A stretch of DNA of 34,123 nt from a virus: IMG/VR virus record IMGVR_UViG_3300033149_001263, positions 1 through 34,123 of that record; one strand, written 5' to 3'. The position numbers and the translations under genes were made by a program. How positions within the stretch are numbered: the first letter of the stretch is position 1; every line of letters starts with the position of its first letter. This document shows, piece by piece, positions 23,634-32,000 of the stretch. The notes beneath the pieces were generated by a model that saw only the letters and a program-made list of their open reading frames with translations, ran no database searches and was not told the origin of the DNA.

Positions 23634-24076
23634 TAGGTGTAATTCTGGAAAACGTAAATAACGACCCTATTACTTATGACGTGTTTAAATGCTTAAACCA
23701 ATTGTCTAGGAAGCATAGTTGTTACTTATTTACAGATAGTATTGTAGCTATGCCTGTTAAGAATAAATTTTCAATATTACAGTCAGCATCTGCTTTTGAA
23801 CACAGAGGGGTCTTGATAGGAACCACTTTGATCAATGCGCAAATGGTAAACAATAGCCTTCTTGCAAAAGAAAAATATTTGTACTTGCAGAATATAGATT
23901 GGATGAATATCAACAACCTTCGTTTTAATCAATTAAGACGTGTCATGCACCATCCAGAATTAAAGATAATAGCAAGAGGCTCTAATCATTATGACATAAT
24001 CAAAAAAGCATTCAAAGAACCTGAGCATACAATAATAAATTGGGATGCGGAAGAATTAGAAAGAGCGATACTATGA
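23630..24076 (+). CDS. Small glycan-cluster protein, GT-B-like fragment
   Basis: 148 residues. MIGVILENVNNDPITYDVFKCL looks like the first strand and helix of a Rossmann half. The middle (HRGVLIGTTLINAQMVNNSLLAKEKYLYLQNIDWM) matches the strand-helix pattern where GT-B proteins bind the acceptor. No donor-site half is present. A strong RBS (AGGAGGGG) precedes the start. Alone it is unlikely to be an active transferase; it may be a partner of a neighbouring chain. I cannot name a family. Confidence 0.48.
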   Translation: MIGVILENVNNDPITYDVFKCLNQLSRKHSCYLFTDSIVAMPVKNKFSILQSASAFEHRGVLIGTTLINAQMVNNSLLAKEKYLYLQNIDWMNINNLRFNQLRRVMHHPELKIIARGSNHYDIIKKAFKEPEHTIINWDAEELERAIL

Positions 24077-24867
24077 ATACGAAATCATTCTTTTCTCAAT
24101 CAGATAATAAAAGATTGGCATTCTACAATAAACATTATCTCAAGGAGAGCAAAAGCTGGAAAGAGATAGCTAGTATCCTAGATACATATAGCAATAAAGT
24201 GAGAAGAGACGCCGCTAAACTTGGAATAAAGTCTAGAGATAAGTCACAAGCTCAAAAAGTTGCTATTTCATCAGGCAGAAGTGAACACCCAACACAGGGC
24301 AAGAAGAGGTCTGAAGAGACAAAAATAAAGATCAGCGAAAGCCAAGGTAAAATATGGGATGATCTTTCTGACGAGGAACGCGAATACAGGTCTCAGATAG
24401 GCCGAGAATCGTGGGATAAAAAAACAGACAGGGAGAAAGACGAATTTTTTAAAAAGAGCGTTGACGCGATCCAGAAAGCCTCTAGAGAGGGTTCAAAAAT
24501 GGAGGGTGAATTATTTGAATTTTTAACGCGACAAGGATATAAAGTGTGGAGACACAGAGAGCAAGTCCTTAAAAATGAGAAATTTCACATTGATTTGTAT
24601 ATTCCTTCTTGCAGGACTGCAATAGAAGTAGATGGGCCTGTGCATTTTGAGCCAGTTTACGGGCAAGAAAAGCTGATGAAAAGACAAGCGGCAGATTTAT
24701 CCAAAAATGGATTGATTTTATCCTCTGGTATGGCATTAATCAGAGTAAAATTGAACAAGAGGATGTCGCAAAGATATTTAAGAACCGTAAAAGAACAGAT
24801 TCTAGATATCCTTCACCAATTAGAAACTAAATTTCCTAGTAAGAATGCGAGGTATTTTGAGATATGA
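24073..24867 (+). CDS. NUMOD3-containing Vsr-like endonuclease (probable homing endonuclease)
   Basis: 264 residues from ATG 24073 (ATGA overlap). The N-terminus is a helix-turn-helix-like segment (KSWKEIASILDTYSNKVRRDAAKLGI). A NUMOD3-type DNA-binding motif follows (HPTQGKKRSEETKIKISES). The catalytic domain is of the Vsr/EDxHD kind: EGELFEFLTRQGYKVWRH, then Asp174 in FHIDLYI, and Glu185 and Asp187 with His191 in IEVDGPVHF. That combination is typical of free-standing phage homing endonucleases such as the I-Bth0305I group. No intron or intein is seen next to it, so it would spread with flanking DNA. A repair role is the alternative. Confidence 0.72.
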   Translation: MNTKSFFSQSDNKRLAFYNKHYLKESKSWKEIASILDTYSNKVRRDAAKLGIKSRDKSQAQKVAISSGRSEHPTQGKKRSEETKIKISESQGKIWDDLSDEEREYRSQIGRESWDKKTDREKDEFFKKSVDAIQKASREGSKMEGELFEFLTRQGYKVWRHREQVLKNEKFHIDLYIPSCRTAIEVDGPVHFEPVYGQEKLMKRQAADLSKNGLILSSGMALIRVKLNKRMSQRYLRTVKEQILDILHQLETKFPSKNARYFEI

Positions 24868-25574
24868 GTAAAGATACTATTGAAAGTTTTGTTGACGAAA
24901 TCGTTGAAGACCAGCCAGTAGAAGAATCAACAGGGCAAGTCGTCCCTAGACAAACAGATCCTGAGTGGGTTGATTATGTAATTGACCAATTAGCAGATCA
25001 TGAATTGAGTCAGGGCAATCCAACCACTGATGGTCTTAGGAGAGTAACTGAAAAAATCTTTGGTGAGATTATTGAATCAGATACAGAATTGTTAGAAGTG
25101 CCAAAAGGCGTTAACGGTAGGACTTCAGCAAAACACACTTTGGTAATTGCAAAGTATAACGGCAATACGATTAAAGTTAGTGCTTGTGTTGATGTGCTTG
25201 GTGACAAGTTGCCATACCCATTTAACCAACACTTAGTATCTACAGTATGCACTAGAGCGGAAGGTAAAGCTCTTAGACGAGCATTGAAGATTCGTGTAGT
25301 AACTGCTGAAGAACTCTCAAATACAGAAGAGGACGTTGTGGACAGTAACGAAAGTATTAACGACCAACAAATTGCAGCAATCAAAACACTTGCAAAGAGA
25401 ATGGATGTTGACGTTGAAAAGTTCGTCAAGTCTAGCAATAAAAAAGTAAAAACATTAAAAGAAATAACTAACGTGCAGGGAAGAATGATGATTAATACAT
25501 TGTCTTCCTATCAAAGAGAAGGCACTCCTGATGAGTTTAAAGGTCATAAGGAAGGTGCGAAGTTTTTTAGCTAG
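24864..25574 (+). CDS. Possible single-strand annealing/recombination protein
   Basis: 236 residues. An acidic N-terminal 35 residues is followed by a core with HTLVIAKYNGNTIKVSACVDVLGDKLPYPF and STVCTRAEGKALRRALKI, where the Arg-Ala-x-Gly-x-Ala-Leu-Arg segment resembles the helix near the DNA site in Rad52/ERF-like annealing proteins. The C-terminal third has an acidic linker and helix (NDQQIAAIKTLAKRMDVDVEKF) like DNA-end-binding tails. A stronger name is not justified. The next gene is a zinc-ribbon protein, and the pair lies between the endonuclease and the methyltransferase. It overlaps the endonuclease end by four bases. Confidence 0.45.
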   Translation: MSKDTIESFVDEIVEDQPVEESTGQVVPRQTDPEWVDYVIDQLADHELSQGNPTTDGLRRVTEKIFGEIIESDTELLEVPKGVNGRTSAKHTLVIAKYNGNTIKVSACVDVLGDKLPYPFNQHLVSTVCTRAEGKALRRALKIRVVTAEELSNTEEDVVDSNESINDQQIAAIKTLAKRMDVDVEKFVKSSNKKVKTLKEITNVQGRMMINTLSSYQREGTPDEFKGHKEGAKFFS

Positions 25575-25585
25575 AAAGGTAAATC

Positions 25586-25978
25586 ATGTCTATAAAGGCA
25601 ATCATTAAAGGTAGTAGTAATCTTTCATTTGAAGTTACCGCTGATACAGAGCCAGAACTTTTTAAACAAGTCGCTAGAGTTCAAGAAGTGCTGGCAGTAG
25701 ACTGCTGTGGAAAATGCAAGAATAAGAACATAAAATTTGTCGTTAGAGCAGCCGCTAAAAAGAGCAAATGGATGGAGATTGTATGCCAAGACTTTGACTG
25801 TAGAGCAAAGCTTGTGTATAGTTCCACCGAAGATGGCTCTATGGTCTATCCTAAAAAGAGATGGGATCATTTGTCAGAAGCTCAAAAAGAGCAGCGTGCG
25901 AAAGAAAAAGAGTACGCAGATTCGCACAATGGCTGGTTGCCAAATGACGGATGGTTTACCTATAATGTTTCAAAATAG
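25586..25978 (+). CDS. Phage zinc-ribbon protein
   Basis: 130 residues. VDCCGKCKNKNIKF supplies the first CxxC, and EIVCQDFDCRAKL the second pair, a zinc-ribbon layout. After it comes a basic segment and a C-terminal HNGWLPNDGWFTYN. Similar short phage proteins are found next to recombination genes, but no activity is known. A spaced AAAGG precedes the start. Its last bases overlap the start of the methyltransferase gene by 14 bases. Confidence 0.6.
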   Translation: MSIKAIIKGSSNLSFEVTADTEPELFKQVARVQEVLAVDCCGKCKNKNIKFVVRAAAKKSKWMEIVCQDFDCRAKLVYSSTEDGSMVYPKKRWDHLSEAQKEQRAKEKEYADSHNGWLPNDGWFTYNVSK

Positions 25979-27077
25979 AACCTCTTTAGCTCAATATTTT
26001 TCAGGCATAGGCGCAGAACTAGGAGTCCAAAAGGGCGACTACTCTGCGTCTATTTTAGATAGGTCTCGCTGCAAGAAATTATATTCCATAGATTGGTGGA
26101 ATGGAGACAGGGGTCATGACGACTCTGAGCATAAAGCAACGATTTCAAAATTGCGAAAATATCGTGAGCGAAGCGTCATAATAAAGAAAAGTTTTGACGA
26201 AGCTCTTCCCATGTTTGAAGATGAATATTTTGATTTTATTTATATAGATGGGTATGCTCATACAGGGCAAAATAATGGAAAAACAATCCACGATTGGTGG
26301 ACAAAAGTAAAAAAGGGCGGTATCTTTGGAGGCCATGATTACTCACCCCAATTCCCGCTTACAGTTCAACATGTAGACGAGTTTGTAGAAAAACATAATC
26401 TAACTCTTTATACCACAAAAGAAAAACCATATCCTTCTTGGTTTGTATTGAAGCCAGAAGAAAATAAAGATTACAATGAAACATTATGGCAAAGTATCCA
26501 CCAAAATTTTGAATTAAGATATCATCAAAGCAGGAACATGAGATGGAATGAAGAAACTTGGGACGAGCAGTGGACCAAGGTCATGCATCAATTTGGAGGC
26601 ATGGGTAAATATCATTTTGAAGAAGATCAAGTTTTGCTTGATTTAGGATGTGGTTCTCGTCCAGCTTTAGATTGGTTTTTACGAGTTGAATCTCATCATT
26701 TAGACCCGTTGCTGGATGATTATTTGAAAATTGAGGCAATGAAACCCCACTGGGAAAATAAAAAATATCTTTATTCACAACCAGCAGAAATTATGGTAGA
26801 TGAATTGGCTGGCAAATGTGACTATGTGCAATGCTGGAATGTTCTAGACCACACATATGATTGGAAGGCTATATTAGAGAATATAGTGTCTTATTTAAAA
26901 CCTAGTGGTAAATGCTTGTTAGGAACAGATGTTATAGATAGAGTCAGCGAGGGGCATGGATCAATTGATTATAATGAGTTCTGGGAATTTATCAATGAGA
27001 ACTTCTCCATACTAAAACATGAAAAAGACTTCCATTATAGAACCGATGCATTAATTCTTAAATTAAAAGATGAATAA
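25965..27077 (+). CDS. Fused double class I SAM methyltransferase
   Basis: 370 residues from ATG 25965, preferred because further upstream the frame overlaps the zinc-ribbon gene and reads as non-homologous. The first domain starts with GAELGVQKGDYSASILD and YSIDWW and has FDFIYIDGYAHTG, then KKGGIFGGHDY, like the Methyltransf_24/macrocin O-methyltransferase group. The second has its own glycine-rich SAM loop VLLDLGCGSRPALDW and YVQCWNVLDH, a normal class I domain. Two complete methyltransferases in one chain is unusual in a phage. The first is most like sugar O-methyltransferases, which fits the glycan block. It overlaps the sialyltransferase-like gene by eight bases. Confidence 0.75.
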   Translation: MFQNRTSLAQYFSGIGAELGVQKGDYSASILDRSRCKKLYSIDWWNGDRGHDDSEHKATISKLRKYRERSVIIKKSFDEALPMFEDEYFDFIYIDGYAHTGQNNGKTIHDWWTKVKKGGIFGGHDYSPQFPLTVQHVDEFVEKHNLTLYTTKEKPYPSWFVLKPEENKDYNETLWQSIHQNFELRYHQSRNMRWNEETWDEQWTKVMHQFGGMGKYHFEEDQVLLDLGCGSRPALDWFLRVESHHLDPLLDDYLKIEAMKPHWENKKYLYSQPAEIMVDELAGKCDYVQCWNVLDHTYDWKAILENIVSYLKPSGKCLLGTDVIDRVSEGHGSIDYNEFWEFINENFSILKHEKDFHYRTDALILKLKDE

Positions 27078-27588
27078 AGATATCATTATAGTAGGAAATG
27101 GTAGCTCCCTATTAGACGGGGAATTTGGCAAATTAATTGATAGTTTTAAAACCGTTGTAAGATTCAATAGTTTTAAAATTAGAGGCTACGAGAAGCATGT
27201 GGGGTCTAAAACAGATGTCTGGTTTACTGTTAATAGAAAACATATATCAGATATTCATAAATTCAAAGATGTTATCTGTCATTCTTGGGAGCCAAGCGAA
27301 GAAAAGTGCAAGCTATTCCAAGACCTTAAATCTGTTAGAAAATCTACAACAAAAATAAGTAAAGATATATACAAGGAAATACCGCTTGAATATCCTAGTA
27401 GCGGGATAATCGCTATATTTTTCTTCCTACAACACTTTAAATCGGTAAGTATTATAGGATTTGACTGGTGGTCTCGTGAAATCCATCATTATGCAGACAA
27501 TGAAGTTAGAGGCAAAATACACGAGCCTAACAAAGAGTTTGATATTCTAAATGACTTAAACAAGGAAAATAAATTGTTCTTTGCTTAA
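27070..27588 (+). CDS. GT29 sialyltransferase-like glycosyltransferase
   Basis: 172 residues, short for the family. Four motifs of GT29 sialyltransferases are visible in order: the L motif at residues 8-51 (VGNGSSLLDGEFG, then VVRFNSFKIRGYEKHVGSKTD), the S motif at 109-133 (PSSGIIAIFFFLQHF...IIGFD), motif III as HHYAD (139-143), and the VS motif His-x4-Glu as HEPNKE (151-156). GT29 enzymes use CMP-sialic acid, but viral and bacterial relatives may use other donors. No CMP-sialate synthetase is in the window; the nearby nucleotidyltransferase lacks its signature. The end converges with the minus-strand gene, sharing stop bases. Confidence in the superfamily is good; the donor is unknown. Confidence 0.75.
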   Translation: MNKDIIIVGNGSSLLDGEFGKLIDSFKTVVRFNSFKIRGYEKHVGSKTDVWFTVNRKHISDIHKFKDVICHSWEPSEEKCKLFQDLKSVRKSTTKISKDIYKEIPLEYPSSGIIAIFFFLQHFKSVSIIGFDWWSREIHHYADNEVRGKIHEPNKEFDILNDLNKENKLFFA

Positions 27589-27845
27589 TCTTCTTTTTTC
27601 TTGCGATAAGGGAAAATCTTATTCAAGAATTTCTTTCTTTCTTGACAACCACAGCCGCCAATGCCCATATATTTACTGATTCTATCCTCAGTAATTCCAA
27701 ACTTAGCAAAGACTCTTTCTAAGCTATCACCCAATCCTTCTGGATCTTTGTTAGCATAGTTAGATAGATCAACACCCTCTTTGTGTTTCAAGTCGTGGAT
27801 TACTTGATCTAATTCTTTTTTCATCTCTTGCTGTTCGTTACTCAT
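27585..27845 (-). CDS. Small conserved-looking phage protein with Cys-Gly-Cys
   Basis: 86 residues. The N-terminal 35 residues form a charged helix, the middle has GLGDSLERVFAKFGITEDRISKYMGI, then GGCGCQERKKFLNKIFPYRKKKED. The GCGC-x-x-Arg-x-x-x-Leu-Asn end is seen in small phage proteins located near tail genes, but no function is known to me. Two cysteines spaced by one residue could bind metal. It follows the GT2 gene by 10 bases on the same strand and converges with the sialyltransferase-like gene. Confidence 0.58.
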   Translation of the reverse strand: MSNEQQEMKKELDQVIHDLKHKEGVDLSNYANKDPEGLGDSLERVFAKFGITEDRISKYMGIGGCGCQERKKFLNKIFPYRKKKED

Positions 27846-27855
27846 TAATCTTCCT

Positions 27856-29040
27856 TTATATGACTTTCATAGTTTTTGTTCTAACACCCTTTGGGATGTT
27901 TTTAAATCTTACTGTTTCTGTGGTAGTTCCATCTGCATTTTTTGTTCTAATTCTTTCGTAAGCTTCTCTAGGCGCATCCATCAACATAGCAAAATGTTCT
28001 GGCATTTCCTCGCATTGTAAAACTAAGTAATCCCATCTTTCTTGATCTATCATTTCTAATTGGTCCATAAAATGAAACCTAATAGATTCTAAATTTAAGC
28101 CAAGTTCTTGAAATCCAAAAATATAATTCTTTAGCTTACTATCTAATGATCTCAAATATTTTACACCATCCGGTCTTCCAAATCTATGCCACCAGCGTAA
28201 GTATGGTAAACAGATAGTTTTGTATCCAGCTTTAGCATACTTTATGTGGATATATCCCTCTTCCCCGCCGAATTCTTTAAAATTTTCATTAAATCCTAGC
28301 CAAGCATGTTTCATACAACTAAATACACCAAGTCCATTCGCTGGGATTTGAAAAGGTTCAGAATTTTCACTTATAACAGAAATATTGTTTTTAGATTTTT
28401 TTAACTCTGATCCACACCTTTCGCATTTTCCATTCAATTGTTTTTGAAAAGATGACATGTTTAAATACATATCTTTTTGTGGATATAAATGGGTATTAGT
28501 AGTTTTAGAACCCCAACTGTCATTTCCCCATTCATTTGATCCTATGAAAGAAAATTTATGACCGCAGTCTAGGCATTCTCTTGCCATTCCCCAAATACCC
28601 CACATTTGCCCGCGCCATTGTAAATTAAACTGCGTAGCCTGTACTTCATTGTTGTCTCCAAGAAGCGGGCCTGAATATAAATTTTTTGTATCTGGATTTT
28701 CTTTATAGAAATTAAATAGTTTTTCTATAGCGCCTTCTTGGAAAACTACATGGCAGTCCATACATATAACAGCATCACCAGAAGCCTCTTTGAAAATCAA
28801 CTCTCTAGTCTGAGTAGTTCCGGTTGATTCGCTGAAAGGTATAAGATTGATATTTTCTTTAGAATTCTCAACAAAAGTTTTTAAAGCTTCTGAATGCTTT
28901 GATCCTGTAGAGTTATCAACTATGATAAATTCAATTTTATCTTTGTTTTCCTGATAAAATTTACTGGTCCTAATAGCTTGTATGCTAAATATAGCACCAT
29001 GATAGTCCTCGTGGTGCGCCATTCCTATTGTCAATTTCAT
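27856..29040 (-). CDS. GT2-family glycosyltransferase with inserted zinc ribbon
   Basis: 394 residues from the ATG complementary to 29038-29040; a longer in-frame start at 29223 would lie inside the giant gene and has no homologous N-terminus. An AAGGA precedes the chosen start. The GT-A fold shows in LTIGMAHHEDYHG, FIIVDNSTG and the metal-site strand CMDCHVVF, where Asp95-Cys-His97 replaces a plain DxD. Two CxxC pairs (156/159 and 206/209) form an inserted zinc site, echoing the insert in the GT4 enzyme at 16975. Its location directly behind the structural-type gene suggests it may glycosylate a virion protein. Confidence 0.78.
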   Translation of the reverse strand: MKLTIGMAHHEDYHGAIFSIQAIRTSKFYQENKDKIEFIIVDNSTGSKHSEALKTFVENSKENINLIPFSESTGTTQTRELIFKEASGDAVICMDCHVVFQEGAIEKLFNFYKENPDTKNLYSGPLLGDNNEVQATQFNLQWRGQMWGIWGMARECLDCGHKFSFIGSNEWGNDSWGSKTTNTHLYPQKDMYLNMSSFQKQLNGKCERCGSELKKSKNNISVISENSEPFQIPANGLGVFSCMKHAWLGFNENFKEFGGEEGYIHIKYAKAGYKTICLPYLRWWHRFGRPDGVKYLRSLDSKLKNYIFGFQELGLNLESIRFHFMDQLEMIDQERWDYLVLQCEEMPEHFAMLMDAPREAYERIRTKNADGTTTETVRFKNIPKGVRTKTMKVI

Positions 29041-29050
29041 ATAAATTCCT

Positions 29051-32000
29051 TTATGGAGGTCCGGTGCTGGTAGCTGGAGGAACTTGCGTAGTTGTTGTTT
29101 CACAATCACAACCAGCCCCTGTACATCTAGCACAACTATAACATTTAATTGGTTTTTGTGTCCAGAACCAATGGCTTGGGCTTTCGCTACAGTTTGGAGA
29201 AATCTTAAATTCATAACATTCACACACTAGCGATACTATTGCAGGGGCAGTTACGGTACAAGTGGCATTTTTACAAAAAGTATCTTGAGTACATGTTATT
29301 TCTCCAATATACCAATGCGTTTCTTCATCCGTTGTATGTATTTGAAGTGCGACTTGGACCTCTCTCCAGTGATCTGGGTCGCAATTCTTACGTTTGCCCG
29401 GCACACAAGCTACTGCGTCCCCACCCGTTAGGTAGAAATCAGTTTTATTGAAAGTAATATTGTCAACCCAACCCCAACTTTCTTCATTAACACAGTCTCC
29501 CACAGTTGGCGAGCCATTGTAACAAACATCCTGATATATAATAACTTCACAAAGATCACAGCCCGCTGTTATACCAATACCTCTACCACCTATCAATCTG
29601 TCTATTCTAACAGGTTCGCCATCGGCGTTAGGGCTACAATACGAGCCTTGATAAGTTGCGTTACTATCTCCACTAGACCAAGCAGGTCCAGTATTTAAAA
29701 TACAAACAGGGTCGTTGTTTCCGGTAGGTAATATTTCAATATTTCTACTAAAACCACTAACTTCTATAACGCAGTCCCCAGGATCTCTTACGCTTAAATC
29801 TCCAATAAAGTTAATTCTAGTAAATATTTTAGCGGCAGGCTGGCCCCCTTGATTACCTAAGTTGTTATTCTCACACTTATCAATCCATTCGGTTGACCAG
29901 TTAGTACCCGATCCGATCAGCATAAGATCAACTCTGTTGCTACACAACGGATTAGCGCCACTATCCGGCACAGTCTGGTATAAAAATCCAGAACCAAAAG
30001 TTAGACCATAAGCTCTTGTTGGAGGTGTTGTACCATTGTAACTTTCTGGTACACCCATAAGGCCGTCTTCGTACGCAACGGGGTCAGGACCACACAAATT
30101 TTCACTATCTATTTCAAAATCCAATGAGAGCATTTGGATACATGGATCGCCCGGCTGGTTCTGTCCTGAAGCTGTGACATATCCTGATATAGTTGTGGAC
30201 AATCCAGTGCCAATAACTAATTCATTGATAAAAGTTTGACCCTGATTCGTAGCCTGTTCGCTTGAACTTTCTGAACAGCCTGGAAGCTGTTGTATATAAA
30301 AACCGCCATTGGATTCTATATCAAGCTCACATTCAACCGACTGAGTACCACGAATAGCAGGACCAGAAAAATTAATTGTATCTATAGGACCGTAGGCTAC
30401 TTCCGAACCAGGCTCCGTAAAACATATACCCTCACTAGCACCGATGTTAATGTTGATGCCGGGGCCGCCACCAGTAAATTCACCAGTAATTTGTACAAAT
30501 AGTTGCTTGTTATTACACGCATCTGTGTATGGTGTAAGTACAAATCTTAAAGGATTCCCTCCGTCATTAGCACCGCCTTCGCAAACGCCAGTATTAGGTT
30601 GGCCTTGACCATTATTTCTGCCTGTAGTATCAAATATTAAAGTCTTTAAATCTTGTGTTAAGCTTGTCAAATTGGTAGGGTCGTCAGGGGTTCCTTCTGC
30701 GTGATCAAGTCTATTTGTAGGAATTATGTAATGCTTGCAGTCTATTTCATCAAAGTATATAGGAAGTTTGCCAATACCCGAAGGCATTTGGATATCCCAA
30801 GGCCAATATCCAGTACCGATAGTAGGAGCAGCGACATTACTACCAGCAGAATCTTGTACGCCGCCTTTATTATCATTTTCAATTGTTATATCATTAATAT
30901 TCTCCTCATCACAGCCTGGAACGTCGCCTATCACCATTCTAGGAGGCTGGGGCATAGTCCAGACTCTTCGCTCTCTATCAAATCTAAAATCAATAGGAGC
31001 CATAGGCCAAGCGGCAGGCTCGGCAAGAAAATTATCTAAGAATTTATCTGAGAGATTGCTATCGCTAAATGTTCCGGCTTTTGCACTAGATAAAGTATCT
31101 CCTGCATTAGGTATGGGTTTATTGTTTATATCATAACCCCAAGACTTTAATAGTATTGGACCTCTCATTGATAAAAACTTTACATCGTCAGATTCAGCCT
31201 GTGATTCTGTATCAATCGCAGTATTAGGAGCGCCGCCAGCACGACTTGCAACCATAATAGTATGCCCGCTACCGCCACCGTCATCTCTGTCTGTTACTAT
31301 AGTGCTAGTTCCAATAGAGTATGGATCTAGGTAATTAACATTAACATTGATCGGATCATATTCAGCAAACGGAGGGTTTGAAGACCTGCTGTATTTAGAA
31401 TCGCAATTTGTTTCTGAGGGTGACGACACCATTTGAGGCAGTCCACCAGCACCTTGTTTAGAAGAAGGAAGGTAAAATGCGTCAGGACTAGATATCGCAG
31501 TAGAATCCCAAGTGGTATCGTTGGGAATACTAGTCTTCATGTCGTCGTAACTACCACCTTGTACTAAAGCTTTGTTTTCATTAGCGTTGTATTTACCAGC
31601 CAATAAACCCATTTGCCTTTTGTCGGCTCTATTGTTCTGAGTTTCTTTAACACCCAGAGTTGTATTACTGCCACCGCCAGCACCGCCACCGCCATTCGCA
31701 CTATTCCCTGCAAATGTAGCAATGCCAATATTAGAATTTTTCAATAATTTCTGGAACGCTCTTAATTGTCTTTGATTAGCAAGATTTTGCTGCCCAACGC
31801 GCTTTAATCTTTCAGCATTTTCTTTTTGTAAATTACCAAATCTAGGAACATAAGTGCTAAATTCATAAGAAGTAGTAAACCCGTTTGCGCCTACTGTAAC
31901 ATTGATACTAGTAACATTAGGACCAAACTCTCCAGTCCATGCATTCATATCACAATAATAATAACTAATTGTATTAAAAGGATGACATTCAGCCACATCC

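Noticed and set aside
29041-29223. N-terminal extension of the GT2 protein
   Set aside because: The extra 61 residues come from the out-of-frame Cys-rich end of the giant gene, while an AAGGA and GT2 homology begin at 29040.
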